This document shows, piece after piece, positions 22,650-32,394 of a stretch of 64,000 nucleotides of DNA. This DNA is from Acanthosepion pharaonis (taxonomy: Eukaryota > Mollusca > Cephalopoda > Sepiida > Sepiidae): assembly GCA_903632075.3 (NCBI GenBank), contig CAHIKZ030000025.1, forward strand, positions 874,501-938,500, in the 5' to 3' direction. Within the stretch, counting starts at the first letter, position 1. The number at the start of each line of letters is the position of its first letter. Position numbers and translations under genes: made by a program. A model generated the notes under the pieces. The model had not been told where the DNA came from. It did no database searches and worked only from the letters and a program-made list of their open reading frames with translations.

Positions 22650-23520
22650 TCCTATCTATTTATTAACCATGCTCGCCGTTGCTTAACGTCGGTGATCGAT
22701 CGAGAACCGGCGCTTTCTATGGCATTTGACCATAATAAAATTGTTAACAGATTGGAAACTGCCATTAGAAACAAAGAAAAGAGTGCTCTGTTGCAATGAA
22801 TAATGGACGGTTTCGACACAAATGTAAAAAAAAAGATAAAAAAAAAAAAGGCTTGAGACAACGAATGATGAAATTTTAAGGCGAATAACTCCAAAGAAAT
22901 AAATAATAATAAAAAAAGAGCCGGCATTAATTTTGGAAACTCATAACGAGGAAAGAAAGCTTAGAGATTTGGACACGAACAGGACACATCGAAAGCAAGA
23001 GCAGCTGAATAAATGTACAAGGAAACTACTTGAGGGCCCAGAAAAAACAAGGTATGGATAAAAACATAAAAAGTTGAAAGATGCGGAGAGCCATATCGCG
23101 TATATTCTGATACAGCACATAGAGAGAGAGAAATCCTTTAAATGAATGATGAATTTCTAACAGAATATATTTTCCCTAAAAAAGAATTTATTTCCATGTT
23201 CTAATTAAAATCGACACTGTCAATGTTTTAACAATTACATTTTTTTTTTAATCATTTCAACCCAATGAAGGCAAGAAAGCCACTAAGATGCAGGGGTTAC
23301 TGAGTGTGAAAGAATATTAGAAAAACATTATTAAGGAGAGAGGACGATAAAAGAATAGGAATTAGGTAAACAAAATGTTGAAACTTGAATAAAGCATGGA
23401 ATAATAATAATACAACACAAAATGTACTTAAACAAAATGTATTTACACAAGAACGTGTACACAATATTTACAGATAGTTTGGTATATTCTTGGGAAGACC
23501 GTTCCTGTAGAATGGGTTGA
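22650..23520. other. Unannotated sequence
   Basis: A short patch at 22700-22790 has coding-like composition but no recognisable motif. The rest is A-rich. Confidence 0.45.
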
Positions 23521-23525
23521 CTTAG

Positions 23526-23990
23526 TCACAGTCGGGCAGAGTATCTGGATTGCATCTCTTCTTCCTCCCCCCCGTCTTCCCGGTACCAACCATATTTATA
23601 TGGTCGGTACTCCACTATGTAAATTAGGTGGATCGTACCACAACACAAAAGATAACGATTGACATTGCATTTCCATTTTTGAAGATCAAATTCGACTGGA
23701 AAGCAAGAAGCCGGAAGAGAGCTGCATAAGCGAGAAGTACGAGAGAAGAAACTGTTAACATAGAACTTACGGTTACTTCTAGCCATTTCAACTGTAAAAT
23801 AATGAGACCTAGCAGTCAATCTAGTACTGCGCTTAAATTCATAAAAGCTCGGCACCATAGAGTAAAACTCACTAAAATAATTACCATGAAATATTTAAGA
23901 AAAGGCACAGGGAAGGCAGTGGGAAAGTGAATGAGGGTGAGATGCCATGTCAGGACCAATAACATTGCAGGTTCTTTTTTTTAATTCAGT
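23526..23990 (-). mobile_element. Jockey-like LINE, C-terminal end
   Basis: The minus strand reads VPSFYEFKRSTRLTARSHYF, TVEMARSNRKFYVNSFFSRT and SSLPASCFPVEFDLQKWKCN. This is the conserved extreme C-terminus of a Jockey-like LINE ORF2. An ORF of 110 codons remains. Similar C-termini occur at 37900-38065 and 46220-46400. Confidence 0.75.
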
Positions 23991-23999
23991 TAACGCTTT

Positions 24000-24190
24000 A
24001 AAACCTTTAAGGATACCTATATATGTCCTACTTTACGGCAGCGAATGTTGAACGGTGCCCTCAAAGATGAAGAAGAGACTTGAGGCGGCGGAAGTATCAT
24101 TCTACAGAAGGATTCTAAGGATATCATGGATCATGCGTGTGAGCAACGATGGGATTTTGGAGAGGATGCAAACAAGGGAGAAGTGCATGA
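24000..24190 (+). mobile_element. RTE-like LINE fragment inserted in opposite orientation
   Basis: Plus strand: LLYGSEC, a stop, then SKMKKRLEAAEVSFYRRILR and ISWIMRVSNDGILERMQTRE. This is the post-polymerase region of an RTE-like LINE. It breaks the minus-strand Jockey-like LINE. Confidence 0.65.
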
Positions 24191-24335
24191 AGTGCGAGGG
24201 AAGGAACTGTCAGCATAGAACTTACAGTTAAATCTAGCCATTTCAACTGTAAGATGATGGAACCTTGATGCGAATCTAATATTGCGCTTAAATTAATAGA
24301 GTCTAGGCACTTTAGAGGAAAGTTCATCAGAACAA
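24186..24335 (-). mobile_element. Second piece of the Jockey-like LINE C-terminus
   Basis: Parallels 23720-23880 base for base with scattered differences (CATAGAACTTACAGTTA, CCATTTCAACTGTAA), so it is a second copy of the same C-terminal segment. Confidence 0.6.
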
Positions 24336-24439
24336 TTTATATTCGGTCGAGTTTATCACGCCAAGCATCACGGTCCTGTATAAAGGTCGGAAGGTCATTA
24401 GTGTGGCAATCTGTGTCATAACATATTTGGTCAATGTAG

Positions 24440-24770
24440 ATGGTTGCTTGGTGACGAGCTCGTCATGCGCCATGTCTAGGTGTCCTGTGAAGTAGACCAC
24501 ACGCAGTTTCTTGTTTTACTCACCAGCAGTGTCCTGCAAAGCGCATTCCGCGTTCGCATAAGATTGTAGAAATCAGTGATGGCTCCATAGAGCTGAGATT
24601 TAATTGCATATTTTCTCGAAAAGATATTAAGTAAAGCTCTCAGCATCCGAGTGTAGATTCCACCAAGCTGAGACTCAATGGTTTTAGTTAGTATCCAAGT
24701 AGTGGCATCATACATTAAAACCGCCTCTACAGTGGCTTGAAAGAATCTCCGTTTGAGCTTCTCATGTAGA
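24440..24770 (-). mobile_element. RTE-like LINE fragment
   Basis: Minus strand: FFQATVEAVLMYDATTWILT, KTIESQLGGIYTRMLRALLN and IRNAL-type residues. It belongs to a second subtype of LINE C-terminal region (YTRMLR). It joins directly to a Jockey-like piece at about 24770, so one was inserted into the other. Confidence 0.7.
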
Positions 24771-25170
24771 CCAGATTGCTGTGATCTGGAGATCAGAACA
24801 ATTGAACATATTTATAGAAAAGGTACTGGGAATCGACATTACGGCGACGGAAAAGTCACTGAAGCCAAGATGCCAGGTCAGTACCAATAGCATTGCAGAT
24901 TCTTCTTTGGATTTTATCAAGAATCTTTAAATATATTGCAGGGATACTAGAACAACTGTGGAAGTAATATTCAAAGCGACGGAGACTTATAAATATGGAA
25001 GATTGATTCTGGCGAGAAAAATTGTCTTGGTCGATATAGTGAATGGACTTCCCTAGCAGCAGACCTAGCAAGTAATTTAATATAATCTTTCCACTTCATA
25101 TTAGCGTAAAACGTTCGTACGAGAAGGCGCAACACGTCGCTCTCCTGAAGTTTAGCATCAGCCATGCTGA
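24770..25170 (-). mobile_element. Jockey-like LINE, reverse transcriptase tail
   Basis: Minus strand: MADAKLQESDVLRLLVRTFY, DYIKLLARSAAREVHSLYRP, RQFFSPESIFHIYKS, RRFEYYFHSCSS, LKILDKIQRRICNAIGTDLA. These motifs follow the polymerase domain of Jockey-like LINEs. Frameshifts separate them. Confidence 0.75.
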
Positions 25171-25199
25171 TGAAAGCCAGGAATGGTTCTCTCAGACGA

Positions 25200-25790
25200 T
25201 TGCATCTCCAATGTCATGTGTGGAAAATATTTCGGCGCCGATTGAGAAACAGTCTTTTGCTCGAATAACCATCCTGAAAACATTTACATTATATTACATC
25301 TGCACAAACTATTAAAGACAGAAAGTAATAAATTACCTTAAACTGAAAGGGGGGGGGACAATCAAAATGATTTGCATAGTTTGCTTATTTGTTGTTGTTA
25401 TTGTTGTTGTTGTTTTCTCATAATCACTTTTGAATCGTCAATTTGATTTGCCACTTTTTCAGCCAATCAAAACATGTTTTCTATGGAAACATTTTGTTTA
25501 TACAATATGTAACTATATATGCCTATACAAACTGCACAGTCATATATTTAGTCTCCAACACATACTGTCAAAAACAGTTTCGATATATAAAGCATATAAA
25601 AGAAAAGTTCTGTTCGAATACTTCAGAAAAATGAAAGTATTTCAAACCTTAAGTGTTTTGGCAGAAGCAAAAAGTTTTTTAATTGCCTTTGTCACTGTGT
25701 TAATGCAACATTGACTATCATACGTGCTGACATAAAAACATGGTATGCACAAAATTATACGCGATTAATGGCTAATAATCCCTAACTTTT
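25200..25790. other. Unannotated sequence
   Basis: An ORF at 25430-25714 has no recognisable domain. A short (GTT)n run lies at 25390-25415. Confidence 0.45.
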
Positions 25791-25791
25791 A

Positions 25792-25884
25792 TTAGGTTGG
25801 TGCAAAAATAATGACGTCGTTTTTTGACGTATTTTTAACGTTGAAAGACGACATTATTACGTCATTATTTTTGCACCAACCTAA
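25792..25884. mobile_element. 93-bp palindromic mariner MITE
   Basis: The ends are TTAGGTTGGTGCAAAAATAA and its exact reverse complement, with at least 26 bp of perfect terminal inverted repeat, flanked by TA. The TIR is of the well-known mariner type also found in short human MADE1 elements. The whole element folds into one hairpin. It has no coding capacity. Confidence 0.92.
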
Positions 25885-26134
25885 TATTTATAAAACCACG
25901 TGATAACTTCCCCATATAATTTAATGGCCGATGTCTAGTTTTAAACGTATTTGAATATGGAAAAGTTAAGAAGTCAACATGGACAGAGATGTAAAATAAA
26001 ATATAATGAATGATGCAGGACTGAAATCTTTCAATCACAAACAGTCGGAAGATATTTCTACTCAATCGATATAAATATAAGTTATTTAACACAGAAACAA
26101 GAAATTTAACTAAAATAAGCAATCCTTGTATTTT

Positions 26135-26925
26135 TCCTTGTAGGTTTCATCAACGACCTTCCTGATGTCATCAGTCTTCATCTCGGGATCTATGTTGATG
26201 ACACAACTATTTATCCCTTTACGTCTAATCGGTTCGATAAGGTCAGACTAGAAGATTAAAAAAAATGGTCTTCATCACGATCAGCTCTTGCTGTCTTGAG
26301 TAGAAGGAATCCCAACGTTTATATACACCCGAGAATGAAGTGTACACTATCAGCCAAAATTTTGGGGACACCCTCTGGATTTTGAAGAATCACCAAAAAA
26401 TTAAAGGTTGCATGCCTTTTCCAAAATTTATTGATAAGCTCACTTCAGGCCAGAGGCACATGGTGTTCCTGAAGCATTTTACCATGTATTTTATAATAAT
26501 AAATGGTTACTTATACGCTGATATAAGAAAAATCGAATCTGTTCAGTGTCCTAAGACAACCAAATAGAACAGAAGACTATCATTTTACTTCCTGATGTCA
26601 TCAGAACTCAACTCGGGACATATGCTGATGACAATTATTTACTCCTTAATAGTACGCTTAATCGGTTCGATAAAGTCAGACTGGAAAATGGTCAAAAATG
26701 GTCTTCATCCCGCTCAGCTCTTGCTGTCTTGAACATAAGGAATCCCAACGTGACTGAAGTATACACTATCAGCCAAAAGTTTGGGAACAGCCTCTGGATT
26801 TTGAATAATAACCAAAAAATTGAAGATTACATGCCTTTTCCAAAATTTATTTATATGTTCACTTCGGGCAAGAGGCACATTGTCTTCCTGAAGCATTTTA
26901 TAATAATAATAACAAAATTAACCCA
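26135..26925 (+). mobile_element. Duplicated block: LINE reverse transcriptase motif plus Tc1-like end
   Basis: Two copies, 26150-26500 and 26585-26910, share the order CTTCCTGATGTCATCAG, GCTGATGACA or GTTGATGACACAAC, CAGCTCTTGCTGTCTTGA, then ACACTATCAGCCAAAA, GACTTTGG-type words and CATGCCTTTTCCAAAATTTA. The first part encodes GFINDLPDVI and IYVDDTTIY, the F/YxDD catalytic motif region of a Jockey-like LINE. The later part starts with sequence like a Tc1-type inverted repeat. Short frames only; both copies are dead. Confidence 0.6.
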
Positions 26926-26929
26926 TTGC

Positions 26930-27430
26930 TGAATATAGTTTCCTTAAGAAAAATCATATAATGGCTTTGTTAATAAGCAACAGTTTATTGTAGTCCCAAT
27001 CGTATAATAAAGTGACTACTTGATAACAGAGGTGAATATGTTTTATAAACTCTAGTGTTAAATGAAAGAAAGAGCAGATAGTAAATTAACACATAATAAC
27101 TTTGCCTACAAGGAAATCAAATTGAATTCTTAAATATGAATGTTGTTTTGTTGGGCTTGAAAAAAAGAAAGAAAGAAAGAAACAAAACAAGATTCTCACT
27201 ACTTAGCAAACAAAACAAAATCATATATTTTTGTTGATCTTACTATGAGCAGGAATAGCCACAATCAATCGTTAAATTTACTATCAAAAATTTGTTGCCT
27301 GATATAAGAAAATAAACTATTGGCATACTGAGCAACTAACGCTCATTTTGGCAATGGACAAAATCCTATAATTTATTATTACCAATACCATCATGGAATT
27401 CCTTTTCTGAATAATTAAACCAGATTAGTT
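26930..27430. other. Unannotated AT-rich sequence
   Basis: Nothing identifiable. Confidence 0.5.
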
Positions 27431-27432
27431 TA

Positions 27433-27487
<55 letters not shown>

Positions 27488-27670
27488 GAATCTCTCAATT
27501 AGTGTGGGTAATGTGTACATCGGTAACTATAAAAAAATCAATTTTCAATTACTTTGTTTGAACTGAAGATTGTTTTGACGTACTCATCGAGTATTACGTA
27601 TGCTCTAATGGAATTCTAACATATAAAAAATTTTAGCGCATTATTCGAAAACGCATTAATCCAGGGATGA

Positions 27671-27724
<54 letters not shown>
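27428..27724. repeat. (CT)n-(TA)n and (TA)n microsatellites
   Basis: (CT)n-(TA)n at 27428-27484 and (TA)n at 27673-27724, the latter directly next to a PLE fragment. Confidence 0.97.
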
Positions 27725-27728
<4 letters not shown>

Positions 27729-27965
27729 GTATGTTCAAAATGTTTTGGAAAGGACCAGATTTGAGAAATTCTAAGAAAATACATGCCATGACTCCACTGA
27801 GTGGTGATCCCATCGGTAATCCAAATTTTTCCTTTAACACAAAGATAAAACTGTCGCTAACAATGGCTAAAATAATAAAAATCTGCCGCCTTATCATCAA
27901 TCAATGCAACTTTACATTCAATAATCATTTCTACAAAAAAACATTATATTACCAATGGAGTCGCC
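27725..27965 (-). mobile_element. Penelope-like element reverse transcriptase fragment
   Basis: Minus strand: FVLKEKFGLPMGSPLSGVMA then CIFLEFLKSGPFQNIL. GLPMGSPLSGVMA corresponds to reverse transcriptase motif 4 in PLEs. The fragment ends abruptly in a (TA)n tract. Confidence 0.75.
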
Positions 27966-27984
27966 TGCAAGTTAAGTGATGGTA

Positions 27985-28088
27985 TGTATCTTCTTAGAAT
28001 TTCTTGAATACGGTATTTTCCAAAACATTTAATCCCAAACACTCAACATACTTTAGTTATATTGATGATACTACACTTATACATCCAC

Positions 28089-28095
<7 letters not shown>
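27985..28095 (+). mobile_element. Penelope-like element reverse transcriptase fragment, catalytic motif
   Basis: Plus strand: LEFLEYGIFQNI in one frame, then YFSYIDDTTLIHPHT in another. YIDD is the catalytic Tyr-x-Asp-Asp box. It overlaps in content with the minus-strand fragment just to its left and lies head-to-head with it; it too runs into a (TA)n tract. Confidence 0.65.

Positions 28096-28165
<70 letters not shown>
28085..28165. repeat. (TA)n microsatellite
   Basis: About 34 TA units. Confidence 0.97.
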
Positions 28166-28166
<1 letters not shown>

Positions 28167-28269
28167 AATTTTGAATTTTGATTATTTATTGTAATAATTA
28201 AGTTGTCGGTCATTTTAACTACACACACATACACACGGGGACACACACACATTTTGTGATCCTGGTTTC

Positions 28270-28480
28270 GCGGTCTTTACGACCGTCATACAAACTGATT
28301 AATTTAAAAATTTTGGATTCATTTATGGTTGCGTATACGCGTGAAACACAGGGTCACAAACTCACATCAATCCAACTAAATATGTTAGATATATCACTGA
28401 TATTGAGCGCTGCATATAATATCGACATCACTTATTTAAGAGCTGAACTCGATTGGCAGTTAGGTCAATAAACCCTTGCA
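28270..28480 (+). repeat. Dispersed repeat R3
   Basis: GCGTGAAACACAGGGTCACA and AACTCACATCAATCCAA resemble 57465-57505 (GCGTGAAAAAGACGGTCACA, AACTCATAGCCATTCAA). The downstream part has AGAGCTGAACTCGATTGGCA. Family unknown. Confidence 0.45.
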
Positions 28481-28779
28481 TTCCAATGGCTTCTGTTGCT
28501 TTGATTGATGGTTTATGATGAAAATTATACCTACCGTTCAACAATTTATGTACTGTTTACAATAGCATTATACCCATCTACAATGTCACAAGCAAAATCC
28601 TTAAAAATGGTTAATAGACTAAACGAAATCCGCAGAAAAATGAACAATCACTTGGACAATTTCTAAACTATGTCCCAAAAAGGAAGTTCTTGTTCGTATA
28701 TAAGAAAAATACAAGAAGCATTTAACAGAAGTAGTCTCTAGGTCATTTTTAAATAAATATAATTGCTGCGCAAATACCT

Positions 28780-28782
<3 letters not shown>

Positions 28783-28852
<70 letters not shown>
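28783..28852. repeat. (TA)n microsatellite
   Basis: About 35 TA units. Confidence 0.97.
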
Positions 28853-28855
<3 letters not shown>

Positions 28856-28859
28856 ATGT

Positions 28860-28949
28860 ACATGTGTGTGTTTGTCTATTTCTCTCTCCATCTCTTTCTG
28901 AATGTGTGTCTCACTTTTTATGTGCGTGTGCGTCCCTCTCTTTCGCTCG

Positions 28950-28987
<38 letters not shown>

Positions 28988-29479
28988 ATCTCTGTATGTG
29001 TGCATGTATATGTCCCCCCACTCTCTGTCCGTGTTCGTCTCTCTCTCTCTCTCTCTCTCTCTCTGTACGTGTGCGAGTGTGTCTCTCTCTCTGTGTATGC
29101 GTCTCTTTCTCTCTCGCTCTCCCTCTCAGTACGTGTGTGTCTCTTTCTCTCCCTCCCTCTCTCTCTCTTTCTCTCTCTCTCTCTATGCATGCGCGTCTCT
29201 CGTTTTCTGTGCATGTACGTGTGTATCTTTGTGTGTTTGTCTCTCTCTCTTTCTCTCTCTCTTTCTCTGCGTGTACGTCTCTCTCTCCCCCTCTCTCGCA
29301 CTCTCTTTCTTTGTTCGTGTCTGTATATCTTTCTCTGTTCGTGTGCAACTCTCTTTCTCTCTCTCTCTCACTTTCTATCGATCTATCTCTCTCTCTCTGT
29401 ACGTGTGTATGTATCTCTCTCTTTGTGCATGTGCGTCTCCCTCGTTTTCTGTGCATGTATGTCTATCTGAGAGTGGATG

Positions 29480-29536
<57 letters not shown>

Positions 29537-29751
29537 GCGTCTCTCTTACTCGTTCTCTATGTATGTGTGTATGAGAATTTGTGAGTGTCTCTGTCTGTAT
29601 CTCTCTCTCTCTCTCTCTTTATGCATGTGCATCTATCTCTACCTGTATCTCTCTGTATGTGTGTGTCTCGCTCTAGCTGTATGTGCCTCTCTCTTTCTAT
29701 GTATGTGTTTGTATATGTTTGTGTCTGTTTGTCTGTCTCTATCTCTCTTTC

Positions 29752-29800
<49 letters not shown>
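28860..29800. repeat. 940-bp pyrimidine-rich (CT)n/(GT)n block
   Basis: Nearly continuous CTCTCT with interspersed GTGTGTGT-type words, ending in a pure (GT)n tract at 29752-29798. All long frames through it (Ser/Leu/Val/Cys-rich on plus, Arg/Glu/Thr-rich on minus, up to 315 codons) are artefacts. The plus strand carries the pyrimidines. Confidence 0.95.
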
Positions 29801-29803
<3 letters not shown>

Positions 29804-30136
29804 TGTAAAGACGGAAAGTGATTGGAGAGAAAAAAGAACAGTTACTTAGAATAAAAGAATAAATTAACATATGTTCGCATGGTATTAACTGTAAACGCAG
29901 ATGTTTGACCTTGGAGGAAAGAAACCTCAGCAAATTAAACGGCCAGGCATTTTCAGCAACAAATCGAAGAATGTTTCTCAATTATAAAGACAAAAAAAAA
30001 CATCGAATATGTAGATACCGAATGTTCGCTTTGTATTAAACTGAGACAGAAACGAAACGAAAATTTTGTCCAACATTTGCTTAAATGGAGTAAATTTTCC
30101 AGTGAAATATTCGATAAAGGATTTCTTATTTATGTA

Positions 30137-30916
30137 TCTCTATATATAAAAAAAATGTGTGTGTGTGTGTGTGTGTGTAACGAATGCACGGCCGCAATTT
30201 TCGACGAATTTTGCACCAAAATTTACATGCACATGCTCCAGGTTAGCGGGAAGGCCAAGACCGACTTTACATTTCCCAACTCCCATCGATAGTAGAAATA
30301 ATCGATATTTTTCATGCTTCTATGGCAGTTTTCATGTAGTTTGCGGCCGTTTTGTACCAAACAGAATGAGAGCCAATAGCTGGCTGCCACGAATAAGCAG
30401 GAAGATTCTATTGGCCAGCGTGAGAGTCAACAGCTGACTGACACAAATATTAACTAGCATGCTACCATGCAAAAAAAATCGATAGCTGCATTCGTCACAA
30501 GCGGGAAAAATTTAAATCTGCATGGCACTTTACTCCAATTGGCTCATTCGCTTGCTTAAATTCAACGTTGATTCTGATTCCGCAGAACTGGGTTGGGTGT
30601 GAAAAAGTATTTGTTGTTAACATTCTTTTTTCATTCGGTTTTTCCAGTTACGAGTCCTTTTTTAAAGCTGATCGTTTTGTGTTCATTTTGTTTAGTTCTT
30701 TTTTCGTAACAGATTTAATGTTTAGTATAGAGCTTAGAAAAAATTCGCAGTGTGAGATAGGCAAGAAGTACGGCATGTAGCAACATCAGCACGGCAAAGG
30801 ACGTTCCTTTAAAGGCAAGGAAGGGCAAAAATATTTTAAGTCAAGTGATAGCGATTGCTGTATGAGTCGTATGATTTTTTAATCAAGCACTGGCAACGCC
30901 GGGCCATACTGCTAGT
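30137..30916 (+). mobile_element. Non-autonomous Helitron-like element
   Basis: It begins TCTCTATATATAAAAA followed by (GT)n, and ends GGCAACGCCGGGCCATACTG then CTAGT at 30912-30916, the same end as the element at 4127-4875. A (TG) run near the 5' end is shared by both. No Rep/helicase is present. An internal ORF (30159-30437) is not recognised. Confidence 0.78.
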
Positions 30917-31290
30917 CTCGGTATAAGCTCTCGGTATGGACACCAGAGACTGAAGTAAAAAAAAAAAAAAAAATGCCAGTTAAAGATCTATATGCAGATA
31001 ATACTTTCCGGTACGTTTAGTCAAAAAATATTTTCAATATCTTCTCAAAATGTCAAAATAAAACTCGAAAAAAATGTCCAGCTCCTTTGCAGCGATAATA
31101 TTTTTCTTCTGCCATGACATTTTCGAAACACTGTTAAATGTAAGTAATGCAAGAGATGTTTTATTTATTAATACAACAGATTTTTATCACTTTAAAAGTT
31201 ATGTCCTTTTAAGTGAAATTTATCTCGTCATAGATTCCTCGACATTATCATATTTGCTCTTAAAATGTACAGAACTTACTTGATCAGCTA
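30917..31290. other. Unannotated AT-rich sequence
   Basis: A poly-A run near 30957 and a random-looking ORF at 31074. Nothing else. Confidence 0.5.
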
Positions 31291-31297
31291 ATCTTCT

Positions 31298-31383
31298 TCG
31301 TGGCCGAGTCGGTTAAGGTAGGTTGGATCTAATCAAGATTTCCCTATTCCCAGATGGAAGCAGGTTCGAATCCTCAGGCCGGT
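31298..31383 (+). tRNA. tRNA-like sequence (pseudogene or SINE head)
   Basis: GTGGCCGAGTCGGTTAAGG matches the A-box and D-arm of Leu/Ser-type tRNAs, and GCAGGTTCGAATCCT matches the B-box. A TTCC/GGAA stem between them resembles a long variable arm. The acceptor ends do not pair and the T-stem has mismatches, so this is not a functional tRNA gene. Confidence 0.5.
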
Positions 31384-31451
31384 TGACGAAAATAGATGAA
31401 TATATATAATTTAAAAATAAACGGACCGCCTCTTGAAGCATGTGTATCCAC

Positions 31452-31456
<5 letters not shown>

Positions 31457-31483
<27 letters not shown>
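31457..31483. repeat. (TA)n microsatellite
   Basis: About 13 TA units between the tRNA-like sequence and the ribozyme-bearing SINE. Confidence 0.95.
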
Positions 31484-31488
<5 letters not shown>

Positions 31489-31545
31489 AATAAAAATATA
31501 AATAAAAAGTAATTCATCGAGTCTAGAAGAAACTTCAACAGAAAG

Positions 31546-31590
31546 CACTGGACGGCAGTTTCGTCCAATATTTGGGACTCATCAGCAGTG
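31546..31590 (-). ncRNA. Type I hammerhead ribozyme
   Basis: On the minus strand every conserved element is present in order: helix I strand CACTG, CTGATGA, stem II GTCC with 8-base loop CAAATATT and GGAC, GAAA, a 2-bp helix III (AC/GT) with loop TGCC, cleavage triplet GTC, and helix I return CAGTG. Predicted cleavage follows C17, i.e. between plus-strand positions 31551 and 31550. The arrangement and even the stem II bases closely resemble the hammerhead in the Schistosoma SINE Sm-alpha. A 2-bp helix III is short, as in those elements, so loop-loop contacts or dimer formation would be needed for efficient cleavage. No core base is mutated. Confidence 0.93.
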
Positions 31591-31800
31591 TGCATCCACT
31601 ACCGAGAATTGAAACCCGGACAGTTATGATAGGAGGCAAACGCGGTACCAACGGGCCTCGGTAACGAGTTAGCGCCTCTTGATGACATATTCCGTGGTGG
31701 AACTCATCTGAGTTTCTCTTTAACCATAGGACTGTGCCTCTGCAAGTTACAACTACACTTCCCAAGACGCTCAGTCCAGAGCATTAGAAGCCCGTTCAAG
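31546..31800 (-). mobile_element. tRNA-headed SINE carrying the hammerhead ribozyme (family A)
   Basis: Upstream of the ribozyme on the minus strand lies a tRNA-like segment: A-box-like GTTGGTACCGCGTTTGCC (about 31650-31633) and B-box-like GGGTTTCAATTCTC (about 31618-31605). The 5' limit near 31800 is not fixed. Head followed immediately by ribozyme is the layout known from schistosome SINEs. RNA polymerase III transcription from the head would make a self-cleaving RNA. Only one copy of this family is visible in the window. Confidence 0.75.
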
Positions 31801-32125
31801 CAAGGATATATAGATAGAAATCCTCCTAATTATATATATATATATAGTTATGGTCTTTGGGGTTTATTTGTTTTCTAGTTCCTCACTAATTCTGGGAGTA
31901 ATGGTAGTTAGGATATCAGCAATGGTAATCTGATCGTAAAATTGTACTGCTTGTTGCTTAAAAGGCTACTGTTATCGAGGTAGTCCACTTTGTTTGTTTT
32001 CAACCTTGCCCTGGACCACTTGTGCATGGCTACTCTTGGCATTTTCCAGAAGTTTCTAGCAGCAATTGTATTCGCTTGTGAATGAATTAAGAGTCAAACT
32101 ACGCCGTTCTGTGTGATAGATATAT
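31800..32125. other. Unannotated sequence
   Basis: A short (TA) run at 31832-31847. No gene. Confidence 0.5.
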
Positions 32126-32275
32126 ACAAAAGTGGACACTGATGTCAACAGCAAGCAATGACTGTCAGTTTCATGCCTGAATGTAATCCTCCCCCTGACG
32201 ATTGAGTTCAAGCAGAAAACAAACTGTTGGCAGGTGGCGTGAACATGTGTGTGTCCACTTTTATATTTACATATG
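32125..32275 (-). ncRNA. Decayed family B hammerhead-type repeat
   Basis: It shares its flanks with the copy at 11925-12080 (AAAAGTGGACACTGATGTCA, CAGTTTCATGCCT, then TATTTA and a GGGATAGAG-type word). On the minus strand GAAA, helix III ACT/AGT with loop GAC, and C17 are intact, and helix I can pair CAAT with ATTG, but the 5' core CTGANGA has become CGTCAGG. On the plus strand CTGACGA (32195-32201) and a partial helix I also occur; the base at position 17 would be G, so that reading is inactive. Confidence 0.5.
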
Positions 32276-32329
32276 CTCTATCCCTGATACTTAGCACTTT
32301 TACTCATAAATATACCATACATTGAAACT

Positions 32330-32360
32330 ACACACACACACACACACATATATATATATT
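32330..32360. repeat. (CA)n-(TA)n microsatellite
   Basis: Short compound tract. Confidence 0.9.
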
Positions 32361-32394
32361 GTGTATTTAGGCAGCAATCCTTCATTTATACATG

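Noticed and set aside
28763..29849. Frames of 235-315 codons on both strands
   Set aside because: They consist of Ser/Leu/Cys/Val or Arg/Glu/Thr runs dictated by CT/GT repeats and are open in several frames at once. No protein gene is supported.
31298..31383. Functional tRNA-Leu/Ser gene
   Set aside because: The acceptor stem does not pair and the T-stem has mismatches, so it is listed only as tRNA-like.
32195..32240. Plus-strand hammerhead reading of the family B copy
   Set aside because: CTGACGA and part of helix I fit, but extra bases follow stem II and position 17 would be G, which hammerheads do not cleave. The minus-strand homology to the 12.0-kb copy is the better explanation.
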